Source of the DNA: Rheinheimera sp. | GTDB taxonomy: Bacteria > Pseudomonadota > Gammaproteobacteria > Enterobacterales > Alteromonadaceae | NCBI GenBank assembly: GCA_008015325.1 | Contig: SSFI01000088.1 | Coordinates: 1-58,017 of the forward strand | Reading direction: 5' to 3' | Length of the DNA: 58,017 nt | In this document: one piece after another, positions 28,301 to 35,311 of the stretch | Layout of the letters: each line of letters starts with the position of its first letter | How positions within the stretch are numbered: the first letter of the stretch is position 1 | Notes under the pieces: model-generated | Database searches by the model: none | Seen by the model: the letters and a program-made list of their open reading frames with translations, nothing else | What the model was told of the DNA's origin: nothing | Translations under genes and position numbers: made by a program

Positions 28301-28618
28301 GCTTGGGTTGTAATACAGCTTATTCAGATGTGAAGACGCCAGATACTTACGACCAGCCACATCGTAGAAACACATGCTTTGGCTGGCATAAGTTTTCTTC
28401 GAGCAAGAGTCGCTGACACTGGCATTGTCTTCCAGATTCTCCGGCATCATGCCCTGCAACATCGACCCAGAATCATCAATCACGAAGAAAATATTCGGGT
28501 CCACTGTCGAGCCGGTTTCCAGCGGTGCAGAGGCGATATCGATAGCGGCCTGAACAGTTCCGCTGGCCAGCAAAGCGCCACAAAGAGCCGATTGCCAATG
28601 CCAAGTTTTCTTTGCCAT
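25349..28618 (-). CDS. pilY1: Type IV pilus tip protein PilY1, full length
   Basis: A 1089-residue secreted protein, normal size for PilY1. After a signal peptide (ending near GTVQA) a von Willebrand A domain carries the MIDAS start FFVIDDSGSMLQGM. The C-terminal PilY1 beta-propeller (from about residue 570) contains VGSNDGMLHGFNAETG, and a calcium loop within DVDADGNTDWVYGGDMLGYV that ends in the strand WKFDL. PilY1 sits at the pilus tip as adhesin and mechanosensor and regulates retraction. The second of two adjacent ATGs (28618) has the better spacing to AGGAG; 28621 is possible. Confidence 0.95.
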   Translation of the reverse strand: MAKKTWHWQSALCGALLASGTVQAAIDIASAPLETGSTVDPNIFFVIDDSGSMLQGMMPENLEDNASVSDSCSKKTYASQSMCFYDVAGRKYLASSHLNKLYYNPSVTYPVPSKADGTTYGPASFGAARIDGYIATSTTVNLGTSYRAIMAAGSVGTGAKTVFAISPGAAVSPAFYYTYTTGCINSVYSDSCYTEKSLITPEEQQNFANWFSYHRTRLLAAKAGIGSAFHQQGTAMRVGYGSINEMASKVGVRQFSGSNRTAFFNWLYTLPPDSGGTPLRSALISAGNYFRTEEPWRVDPATSSSALLECRQSFTILMTDGYYNDSNQGGEHDNSAGTTITGPKGKTYTYTPKSPFAFSTQHTLADIAMNYWKNDADASWSAAKKMENTVPTSAANPAFWQHMVTFGVGFGVQGSINPTTAFNAISSGASINWPSTSTDPGKIDDLLHASVNGRGGFFAASDPVAFSQGLADTLSAIAERIGTSSNIAATAINSLQSESNLYQARYVAGEWSGDLWAYDTDDTTTPIWKAGDVLPASDSRNLLYGADSGAAKSFIWSNLSTAEKTALSNVSTVLDYIRGDTTLEKRNPGGIYRNRGKILGDLVNSSPELVEAPYDLSYHRYNWTGASTYRSFIEGPAKSRTPMLYVGSNDGMLHGFNAETGVEVFAYIPKAVMAPLPSETVNVLKKYSEPNYSHKFSVDGSPVVADVYVGGSWKSLLIGGQGRGGNSMFVIDVTDPASITPSKVLWDKSFNELGAYLGTPQVTRTESGQWVIIAGYGYNNSTNQSGLLVIDIATGNIVKQLATGQGSAGDPNGMAEVNLLDVDADGNTDWVYGGDMLGYVWKFDLSAASTSAWNIAYSGQPLFQAKNGSGTRQMITGGVLSSVEPTTGKVWLFFGTGRYLNVNDPSNNDQQTWYGLIDGATISGRTELESRTMTNVGNQRVITEVNNMTLGKKGWYMDLIDTRERIVDMPLMVGPELVMNTTIPDTNVCNPSGSGYLMVVSPYTGGRLKKTFFDIDNNNEFDANDKVSVAGNPTVVSGIKVSSLNSVTRLAKVGELIKSFNNCEGGCIESRAIDPTRNVGMQSWRELTN

Positions 28619-28656
28619 CATCCTTCTCCTGTCGACTAGGGCGTGTTGACGTGCAG

Positions 28657-29151
28657 TTAAATCCGCCAGACGACCTGCACTACGACTGCGGCCCGACCAT
28701 TGACTGGCTGGTTGCGCACTGTGATGCGGTAAGTCTGACGTTCACACAACGGATTTTCTTTCGGTTTACAGGCAGGGTCCTGCCGGCTGGTCCAGAATCC
28801 CATATTTTCGACCAGAAACTGGCCGTTATAGCTGACACCGTTCACCACCACAGCCACAGTGCCGGCATTGGCCCAAACCAGCGGATTGTTCCAGCGATCA
28901 GCGGAGCCCTGCACCGGCGCGGGGATAGGCGCATTGAACCAGGCACTGCCAGCGGCGGGCGGTAATAAGGTACTGACCTGACGTAAAGTGGCTTCTGTCA
29001 CTTGCTTCGCCACTTCACGGTCGTTCAGATTGGCTGCCATCTTTTCCTGCAAAGTAATGCCGCGCATGGCACTGACTGCCAGCAAGGTGATCGCCACCAG
29101 CATCAGTAAACTCAGGACTAAGGCGATTCCGCGTTGATGATTCTGCTGCAT
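28657..29151 (-). CDS. pilX: Minor pilin PilX of set 2
   Basis: A 164-residue GspK/PilX-type prepilin: leader MQQNHQRG, mature IALVLSLLMLVAITLLAVSA, followed by the PilX hallmark MRGITLQEKMAANLNDREVAKQVTEATL. It lacks Glu5, as expected for this class. Two cysteines occur in the second half (DPACKPKENPLCERQTYR). It is 10 bases after pilW and 38 before pilY1, inside the canonical operon. Confidence 0.88.
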   Translation of the reverse strand: MQQNHQRGIALVLSLLMLVAITLLAVSAMRGITLQEKMAANLNDREVAKQVTEATLRQVSTLLPPAAGSAWFNAPIPAPVQGSADRWNNPLVWANAGTVAVVVNGVSYNGQFLVENMGFWTSRQDPACKPKENPLCERQTYRITVRNQPVNGRAAVVVQVVWRI

Positions 29152-29161
29152 AGTGCTGGCC

Positions 29162-30121
29162 TCAGCGATTGCGCAGGTTAATAACCTGAGTGAAAGTCCG
29201 AAGCCCGGCGGCGACCGGCATTTTGGTGTCGTTGCTCAGCGTCAGTGTCGCACGCAGCGCCACCACCTGCTCCCAATCTGCCACTGCATTGGCATTGACA
29301 TAGTTAGCAGCACCGCGGGATAAATACTGAATTTGCAGATTTTCGACGCCCGGTAAAATTTCTTCGGTGCGCATCTGTCCGGCCACCAGCGCCACCCGGT
29401 ACAACGAATTGCCATCGCTGTTCGTGCCGACAAACCAGCCGACGCTTTCCAGCGGCATCACAGTTCCGGCGTCTGATGACAAACTTTGCGAAAAATTAGC
29501 TCCATTGGCACCAAAACCAAAGTTCAGCGAGGCATTTCCAGGAGAACCAGCGCCAACGGCATGACTGATGTTGTTACCAGCAATCGCTGTGACCTGAAAA
29601 ATCACCGCCATTTTCGAATCGCAAGCCAGCACGATGTCGTTGGCGACTATGCCGGCGACATTTTGATTAATCACCATCGGCGGATTGCCCACCACGTTGT
29701 GCGTGACAATCGAAGCGCTGGTGCCACGGCCATACATCAGCTGCACCCCATCCGCCCCCGCCAGTGGCACAATACCGGCGCCGGCAAATTGCGGGACCGC
29801 GCCTTGCTCATAACCACGGATACCGGCAGTCCAAATCGCCCACCAGGCCAGTGGCGGGTTTAACACATTCACTACCCGTTGTGGGATCATGTTGGCGCAG
29901 CCGGAAAAGCCGGCGTGCATCGCATCCCGGCTTAACAGCTGAAAGCCGATTTGGCTGGCCTGCTGCGACGACATTAAGCGCTGCTGCACTTGTCCGGTGT
30001 GAATATTTGACACATAGACACCAACCACACCAGCCACCAGAAAACTGCCCAATACCAGCGCTATCATCAGCTCTGTCAGCGTAAAGCCCTGTTGATGCTG
30101 AGGTTTCTGCATCCACATCAT
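29162..30121 (-). CDS. pilW: Minor pilin PilW of set 2
   Basis: A 319-residue prepilin with leader ending QQG and mature FTLTELMIALVLGSFLVAGV, Glu5 present. Later segments match PilW proteins: FQLLSRDAMHAGFSGC, ADGVQLMYGRGTSA, and VENLQIQYLSRG near the end. The first of two close ATGs overlaps the pilV stop (TAATG); the second (30118) is equally possible. Confidence 0.9.
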   Translation of the reverse strand: MMWMQKPQHQQGFTLTELMIALVLGSFLVAGVVGVYVSNIHTGQVQQRLMSSQQASQIGFQLLSRDAMHAGFSGCANMIPQRVVNVLNPPLAWWAIWTAGIRGYEQGAVPQFAGAGIVPLAGADGVQLMYGRGTSASIVTHNVVGNPPMVINQNVAGIVANDIVLACDSKMAVIFQVTAIAGNNISHAVGAGSPGNASLNFGFGANGANFSQSLSSDAGTVMPLESVGWFVGTNSDGNSLYRVALVAGQMRTEEILPGVENLQIQYLSRGAANYVNANAVADWEQVVALRATLTLSNDTKMPVAAGLRTFTQVINLRNR

Positions 30122-30567
30122 TAAATCCTTACCTGCTGACGCAGATTCATTGTGCTTAAACCGCCTAAAGCGCGCGAGTCATCCCAGCTCACTATGATGG
30201 TGTACATGCGGTTGGCCGCGTCATAACTGACTTCCCCGCAACTGGTGCCGGCAGTGCCGAGAGCGAGTAAAATTTCTGCAACCCACTGACCGCGTTCAAT
30301 ATTCTGAATAGAACCGGCAGCACTGATGCTGCTGCAGGTTTTCGCCAGCGCAAAGGCTCCGGTTGCGGCAATGGCGGTGTTGGCACGGATACGTTCTGCC
30401 ATGCTGCTGGTCAACATCACAGCCATAGTGCGTTGATGCGCACTATGGCTGTTCTTTAAATTGGTCGTCTGTAAACCAGCCACGCCTAATAAGCCAATCG
30501 CCAGCACCAGCACGGCGATCAGCGTTTCGAGCAACGAAATACCCCGCTGACGATGCAAAGTATTCAT
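30121..30567 (-). CDS. pilV: Minor pilin PilV of set 2
   Basis: A 148-residue prepilin with leader ending QRG and mature ISLLETLIAVLVLAIGLLGV, then AGLQTTNLKNSHSAHQRTMA, a clear PilV pattern. ATG 30567 has GGGAG upstream and overlaps the fimT stop as ATGA. Confidence 0.9.
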   Translation of the reverse strand: MNTLHRQRGISLLETLIAVLVLAIGLLGVAGLQTTNLKNSHSAHQRTMAVMLTSSMAERIRANTAIAATGAFALAKTCSSISAAGSIQNIERGQWVAEILLALGTAGTSCGEVSYDAANRMYTIIVSWDDSRALGGLSTMNLRQQVRI

Positions 30568-31130
30568 GGGCAACTCCCGTCGGTATCTGTGACGATTTGG
30601 CGTAAGCGGCCACCGGAATTAAACCGCACTTCATATAGATTCGGTTTTAAAGATGCATCGGGGATACACAGATTGATGCTGTCACTGAGTGGCGTGTTAT
30701 TACCGAATATCCGGATCAGCCCTTGCGAATTAAAGCGCAGCGCGTGTTGTGCACTGGCGAGCACACTGCCGGAACTGACTTTGACTGTAGTGTCAGAAAA
30801 CTGGTTGGCTCGCAGGACAGGACCGGTCTCAGCGCCGATAGCTGCGCCGGCGGGGATCACTAACCAGCCGCTCCAGCCGGCTGATGGCGGCGCGGAACAG
30901 ACCAGACTGTCGGCGCTGTGACAAAACAACACATTCTGATTAAGGCGGATTGCTTCAGAGCGGGCGAACATCAAACCATTCTGGATCTCCCGGCTTTGCG
31001 CTTCGAGTTTACTGCTGCCGCCGAAGGTCGTGAGACCGGGGCCAGCAATCACAATACCAATGGTGAGGACGACCAGAGCTACCATCAATTCAATTAAGGT
31101 CACCCCGGCATGCGGCTTTATCTGGTTCAC
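30564..31130 (-). CDS. fimT: FimT/FimU-type minor pilin of set 2
   Basis: A 188-residue GspH-family prepilin: leader MNQIKPHAG, mature VTLIELMVALVVLTIGIVIA, then NGLMFARSEAIRLNQNVLFC, the conserved FimT/FimU helix. It has the cysteine pair FCHSADSLVC. It starts at GTG 31130 with AAGGA six bases upstream and is the first gene of the set 2 operon. Confidence 0.88.
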   Translation of the reverse strand: MNQIKPHAGVTLIELMVALVVLTIGIVIAGPGLTTFGGSSKLEAQSREIQNGLMFARSEAIRLNQNVLFCHSADSLVCSAPPSAGWSGWLVIPAGAAIGAETGPVLRANQFSDTTVKVSSGSVLASAQHALRFNSQGLIRIFGNNTPLSDSINLCIPDASLKPNLYEVRFNSGGRLRQIVTDTDGSCP

Positions 31131-31239
31131 TTTTATTCCTTGCTAAAACATTTCAACTCAATAGCGCCCGATGTCTTATGACCTGATCTGCAAAGCCTGC
31201 CCACGTCACGTAATCAGACTGTGCGATTTGCATGAAATA

Positions 31240-31249
31240 CCCGAACGGG
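31240..31249 (-). promoter_or_regulatory. LytTR/AlgR-like box facing set 2
   Basis: On the minus strand CCCGTTCGGG fits the LytTR pattern [TA][AC][CA]GTTN[AG][TG] in eight of nine places and shares CCGTTCG with the AlgR site CCGTTCGTC. It lies 110 bases before the start of the set 2 operon. It is also a 10-base palindrome, so chance remains open. Confidence 0.3.
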
Positions 31250-31413
31250 CCCTGATAACAACACCGGGATGTTAACGATAATGATTTCTATTAAAATTTA
31301 TTTTTGATTGTCAATATATTACAACTGAAACAAACAATGTCTTTTCAAACCAATTTTATCGCTATTTTGTTAAACAAATATCAACATTTCAATCCACTGG
31401 TCAGTCGATATTG

Positions 31414-31423
31414 ACCGTTCATC
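31414..31423 (+). promoter_or_regulatory. LytTR/AlgR-like box in front of set 3
   Basis: ACCGTTCATC matches the general LytTR half-site at all nine places and the Pseudomonas AlgR site ACCGTTCGTC at nine of ten. It ends ten bases before a -35 candidate, the place where an activator would sit. Confidence 0.4.
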
Positions 31424-31432
31424 CGACTCCCG

Positions 31433-31460
31433 ATGACACTTTATTAAGTTGCCCTAATAT
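31433..31460 (+). promoter_or_regulatory. Possible promoter of pilus set 3
   Basis: ATGACA (31433-31438), 16 bases, then TAATAT (31455-31460), about 33 bases before the pilE start. The -10 is not strong, as expected for an activated promoter. Confidence 0.35.
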
Positions 31461-31493
31461 AGAACTTGGATATGTCAGAAGAGCTGAGCGCCG

Positions 31494-31868
31494 ATGAAAC
31501 GACCTACAGGTTTTACGTTAATTGAATTAATGATCGCAGTAGCAATTGCCGGAATTCTGGCGTTTGTTGCCCTGCCCGCTTACCAGCAACACATTTTAAA
31601 ATCGAACCGGGCGGATGCTATTGAGACGCTGGCCAACACCGCTACTACGCTGGAACGGCAATTTACCGATACCAACAGTTATTTGGGGCTGGCCCTGCCA
31701 ACCCAATCGACCAACAACAACTACAGCATTACGGCAGTGGTCACTGCGACTACTTTCACGCTGACCGCCACCGCCAAAGGCAAGCAAAGTAAAGATACTG
31801 AATGCGCCACTTTCAGTCTGAATCAGGCTGGCGTCAAAACTGCAACTACTGCCGGAGCATGTTGGTAA
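31494..31868 (+). CDS. PilE-type minor pilin of set 3
   Basis: A 124-residue prepilin with leader MKRPTG and mature FTLIELMIAVAIAGILAFVA, then LPAYQQHILKSNRADAIETL; it is a canonical PilE-like pilin with terminal cysteines (TECATF, GACW). It leads set 3, so the gene order is pilE-fimT-pilV-pilW-pilX rather than the pilE-last order of set 2. The stop overlaps the fimT start as TAATG. Confidence 0.9.
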   Translation: MKRPTGFTLIELMIAVAIAGILAFVALPAYQQHILKSNRADAIETLANTATTLERQFTDTNSYLGLALPTQSTNNNYSITAVVTATTFTLTATAKGKQSKDTECATFSLNQAGVKTATTAGACW

Positions 31869-32329
31869 TGCGCGCCAAGCAAAGCTCACGCGGTTTCAGT
31901 CTGGCCGAATTTATGGTTGCGCTGATTATTCTGTCGGTCCTGGTTGGCATTGCAGTACCGGGTTTTATGGATTTTTTACGCCGGCAAAAAGTGTCCTCCA
32001 GCGCCAATTCTGCTCTGGCGATGTTGCAGTATGCCCGCTCTGAAGCGATCAAACGGCAATCCGATATTGAAGTTACCTTTGTGGCGGACAGCTCGGGCTG
32101 GAGCATCGAAGTGCGCCGTGATGACACCGACGAACTGCTCAGAATTCTGAGAAAAGACGACACCCAGACCGAGTGGTCCGGCACTAACCGGGTACTGTTT
32201 GATTTACGCGGGCGTCCGGCCGCGGCCAGTTGTATGCAACTGGCCGTTGATGGCGACAGCAGCCTTAATCGTCAGATCAGCGTGCTGAGCGGTGGCAAAA
32301 TCGCGGTCAAAGAAGGAGTCTGTATATGA
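31868..32329 (+). CDS. FimT/GspH-type minor pilin of set 3
   Basis: A 153-residue prepilin with leader MRAKQSSRG and mature FSLAEFMVALIILSVLVGIA, then SALAMLQYARSEAIKRQSDI, the FimT helix. Glu5 is present. A start at ATG 31868 overlapping the pilE stop is preferred to the in-frame upstream ATG at 31802 because it gives a normal leader. The stop overlaps pilV as ATGA. Confidence 0.88.
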   Translation: MRAKQSSRGFSLAEFMVALIILSVLVGIAVPGFMDFLRRQKVSSSANSALAMLQYARSEAIKRQSDIEVTFVADSSGWSIEVRRDDTDELLRILRKDDTQTEWSGTNRVLFDLRGRPAAASCMQLAVDGDSSLNRQISVLSGGKIAVKEGVCI

Positions 32330-32742
32330 GTTGGCAGATCCGTAACTCCAAAGGATTTACGCTGCTTGAGGCTTTAATCGCTTTATTAGTGCTGTCATTT
32401 GGTTTGCTTGGGCTTGCCGGCCTACAGCTGAAAAGCTTGCAATCCAGCCATTCATCTTATCAGCGCGGGCTGGCCAACATTATTGCTGCCGATGCGGTGG
32501 AGCGGTTATGGGCCAATATGGCCGCGGCGGCACCACTGACCTCGGCGCAGGTACAGGCGCAGTGGTTACAACACTGGACCAACACCGCAAACAACCGTCT
32601 GACATTACCGGGGCTTGGCGGCGTGATCGCAGCTCCGGCTGCCGGCGGCACGCAATATTCAGTCACTGTCACCTGGACGGAAAATCGTTTTGGCAACAAC
32701 GGCAACAGCAGTTTTGTTTACAACTTTATGTTGTACCCATAG
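32326..32742 (+). CDS. PilV-type minor pilin of set 3
   Basis: A 138-residue prepilin with leader MSWQIRNSKG and mature FTLLEALIALLVLSFGLLGL, then AGLQLKSLQSSHSSYQRGLA, which closely follows the PilV of set 2 in this part. The ATG overlaps the fimT stop. Confidence 0.88.
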   Translation: MSWQIRNSKGFTLLEALIALLVLSFGLLGLAGLQLKSLQSSHSSYQRGLANIIAADAVERLWANMAAAAPLTSAQVQAQWLQHWTNTANNRLTLPGLGGVIAAPAAGGTQYSVTVTWTENRFGNNGNSSFVYNFMLYP

Positions 32743-32750
32743 GAGGCCAG

Positions 32751-33281
32751 ATGAATATCCACAGACAGAACACTCAGAGCGGCCTGACCCTGATTGAACT
32801 GATGATTGGTCTGAGCCTGGGTTTAGTGATGCTCGGCTCCGTGATCAGCGTGATGGTCGCCGGCAATACGTCGTATCAAAATGCTCAGCGCTTCAGCAAC
32901 CTGCAAAGCGAATTTGGTTTTATCAGTGACAGCCTGATGGTGGATTTACGCGGTGCGACTGCGGTGGCAGTAACCGGCGGCAACACGGTACTGACTATCA
33001 CTACGGCCGCAGGTCCTGTGGTGTACCGGCTGGATGCCAACAATAATCTGCAGCGGCAGTTGAATGCAGACCCGGTCAGCCTGATCGCCGAAAATATCAA
33101 CCTGTTTAACCTGGCCTGCCTGGATGAGACCCGGGCAGCGGTGAATTGTGCTGCAGCGGTCACCGTCGAAACCACAGTAGAACTGCGTGATGACAGTGCT
33201 GGTGCAGAGCAACTGCACCGGCTGATCTTTGCTACCACCCTGCGTAACGCCATTCTGGCGAAAAAATTCGCGGCGATTTAA
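32751..33281 (+). CDS. PilW-type minor pilin of set 3, short form
   Basis: A 176-residue prepilin: leader MNIHRQNTQSG, mature LTLIELMIGLSLGLVMLGSV, a PilW start. It is little more than half the length of the other two PilW proteins here (319 and 313), lacking the large middle domain. The end still reads like PilW (ENINLFNLACLDE). AGGAGG precedes ATG 32751. Confidence 0.82.
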   Translation: MNIHRQNTQSGLTLIELMIGLSLGLVMLGSVISVMVAGNTSYQNAQRFSNLQSEFGFISDSLMVDLRGATAVAVTGGNTVLTITTAAGPVVYRLDANNNLQRQLNADPVSLIAENINLFNLACLDETRAAVNCAAAVTVETTVELRDDSAGAEQLHRLIFATTLRNAILAKKFAAI

Positions 33282-33291
33282 GGAGACTAAA

Positions 33292-34512
33292 ATGCACCAC
33301 AGTGCCAAAGGCTCAGTCCTGATTGTTGCATTGATGCTGTTGCTGATCACCACACTGGTCAGCGTCGCCGGCATTACTAATATGCAAACCAACGAAAAGC
33401 TGGCTGCCAATAACAAACAAGTCTCCGAAGCCTTTCTGGCAGCGGAAAGTGGCATGATCCAGATAAAGACCTTATTAGATGACGAAGATAATGCTGCGCT
33501 CTGGGGCGATTCTCCAGCCACATTAGAGGCGATCAATGCGCAAAACCGCGATCTCGGTAATATGGTGCAATGGCAGATAGAGTCTGTTGATTATGTGACT
33601 GTGCCGGGCTTTGCCGCGATTGTCAGCGTAGGGACTGTCACGACCACCGGTGTGCAGCGCAAAATCGCCGCAACCTACAGACCGAAAAAAGCCTCAGGTA
33701 ACCTGGGTGCGATGAACATCATCGGTGGCATCAAAATTTTTGACACCGCCAACAGCAACAGTTTTCAGATCATCGGTGAGAGAGATAGTGCCGGCAATTT
33801 AATCGGACCCGCGCTGGCCACTAATACCGACGCCAACTACGACATGATTGTTGACGATATCAATGATAAAGGCCGGATGGCCAACTATATTGGCGGCATC
33901 AAAGTGGTAGATTTCGACGACCCCTTTGGCGATCCGGAAAAAATGAATCAGTTTATTGCGTCGATCAAAGCCGAGTACAACGCGCTGCCACTGGCGAGCC
34001 GTGGCACAGCGCCAAACGATATGGGCACCCCGGCGGTGCGTGATTCCAGCGGCAAGATCACGGTGCCTGCGGTAGAAAAAATTACCTATGTGTCTGGTAA
34101 TATTGAATTTAAAGGGCAAGCCAAGGGCGCTGGCATTCTGGTGATCGAGGGCAATCTGACCATTAGCGGTAACTTGCTGGAATACGAAGGGCTGATTGTG
34201 GTGCGCGGTCAGTCGTTCCAGATGAACGGCGGCGGCAACCGCGAGTTGCTCGGCTCCATTGTGTTTGCCAATCCAATTAAAAATGCCACCACCGGCGAAT
34301 GGACTTTCGGTAAGGCCGAAGCAACTTTTGTTTTTGATATTAATGGCGGTGGTAACGCAACCTTCGAATATAACGAAGAGACGTTAGTCAAAGCCCGTAA
34401 CCTGCTGTCTGATAACAGTGCGGCCAAACAGCTGTGGCAGGTCGGTTCAGGCACCGGCGGCAAAGGGGGCGCTTCGGTTAGCGGCATGATGAACTGGATT
34501 GAGGTGCATTAA
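33292..34512 (+). CDS. PilX-type minor pilin with a long C-terminal extension
   Basis: A 406-residue protein. The N-terminus is PilX/GspK-like: leader MHHSAKG, helix SVLIVALMLLLITTLVSVAG, then ITNMQTNEKLAANNKQVSEAFLAAESGM. Normal PilX proteins end near residue 160-200, but here about 240 more residues follow. That part contains strand-rich Gly/Asn/Val repeats (GAGILVIEGNLTISGNLLEY, GLIVVRGQSFQMNGGGNREL) resembling a small beta-helix. It may be an exposed tip module. Set 3 has no pilY1, so this extension may take over PilY1's tip role; that is inference. AGGAG precedes ATG 33292. It converges on the FimS/AlgR-like genes. Confidence 0.8.
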   Translation: MHHSAKGSVLIVALMLLLITTLVSVAGITNMQTNEKLAANNKQVSEAFLAAESGMIQIKTLLDDEDNAALWGDSPATLEAINAQNRDLGNMVQWQIESVDYVTVPGFAAIVSVGTVTTTGVQRKIAATYRPKKASGNLGAMNIIGGIKIFDTANSNSFQIIGERDSAGNLIGPALATNTDANYDMIVDDINDKGRMANYIGGIKVVDFDDPFGDPEKMNQFIASIKAEYNALPLASRGTAPNDMGTPAVRDSSGKITVPAVEKITYVSGNIEFKGQAKGAGILVIEGNLTISGNLLEYEGLIVVRGQSFQMNGGGNRELLGSIVFANPIKNATTGEWTFGKAEATFVFDINGGGNATFEYNEETLVKARNLLSDNSAAKQLWQVGSGTGGKGGASVSGMMNWIEVH

Positions 34513-34591
34513 GCCCACGTCACTTTTTAACAAGTGCCGGCGTGACTGTTAAATCATTGCCGGCAGCTTTGCTTTTCCCGCCAGTTTTTAT

Positions 34592-35311
34592 TTACGCACC
34601 GGTGCCTATCAGCTCACGAATATGCGCCAACTCCCGGCGGCTAATCTCGGGCTGGTCGGGACAATCCCGCAGTAACACCAGATGCTGCCCGTTGGCAGAG
34701 CGGCCGATGCCACAGATCCGCTCTGCAACCACCAGCGTGTTGCGGTGAATACGGACTAATTGCTGCGGAAATTTCTGCTCTAGTTGTTTCAGACTGGTTT
34801 CAGTCAGCGCCTCGCCGCCCTGATAGACCAGTCGCACATATTTGTCTTCCGCCTACAGGTAAAACAACTCACTGAGCAGAATGCTGCGTTGTTCGAGTCC
34901 AATGCGAAAACTCAGCCGCGGCGCACCGGCCTTCTGTTTTTCCAGATGCACGCGGGTGCTGACCCCCAGCCGTTGCAGACATTGCTGCAACGCATCCAGC
35001 CCCACAGGTTTGAGCAAATAACCTGCCGGCGCCACCTGATAGGCCGCCAGTGCATGTTGCGGATGCGCTGTGGCAAAGATCACCGCCGGCGGCGGTTCAT
35101 TCTTGCCGAGTTCAGCCGCCACGCGGAGCCCGTCCGCCCCCGGCATTTCAATATCGAGAAACACTAAATCCGGGTTCAGTTCAGCACAAAGCTGAAGTGC
35201 CTGCTGGCCGTTTTCCGCCTCAGCCACCACCTGATAACCACCGAGCTGCGTCAATAAACGGCACAGCCGGCTGCGGGCTAAAGGTTCATCATCAACGATG
35301 AGCACGCGCAT
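34592..35311 (-). pseudogene. algR: AlgR/LytTR-type response regulator broken by an in-frame TAG
   Basis: Read through, this is one 239-residue response regulator. The receiver domain (1-115) has DD at 7-8, phospho-acceptor Asp53 in LVFLDIEMPG, and the Lys in GYLLKPV. A LytTR DNA-binding domain follows from about residue 132. Codon 153 (34853-34855) is TAG, in LFYL-stop-AEDKYVRLVYQGG. The frame continues without any other damage (QQLVRIHRNTLVV, ending IGTGA), and homologues often have Gln there, so CAG to TAG is the likely change. The product would be a receiver domain with a stub of LytTR and could not bind DNA. A sequencing error or amber read-through are alternatives. The gene overlaps its kinase gene by 20 bases. 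Confidence 0.85.

Larger units (their letters stand above)
31131..31493. promoter_or_regulatory. Divergent pilus control region between sets 2 and 3
   Basis: About 360 bases without a gene, AT-rich in its right half, between two outward-reading minor-pilin operons. It holds a LytTR-type box, a weaker box on the other strand, a promoter for set 3 and a Fur-like stretch at 31277-31295 (GATAATGAT start, 13 of 19 consensus bases). An inverted repeat GGTCA / TGACC spans 31399-31416. Confidence 0.5.

Noticed and set aside
28612-29863. Plus-strand frames of 100-125 codons opposite pilX and pilW of set 2
   Set aside because: They are shadows of well-supported prepilin genes.
31189-31203. Minus-strand TGGGCAGGCTTTGCA resembling a sigma-54 promoter for pilus set 2
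   Set aside because: The GG to GC distance is one base short of the strict -24/-12 spacing, so it should not be recognised.
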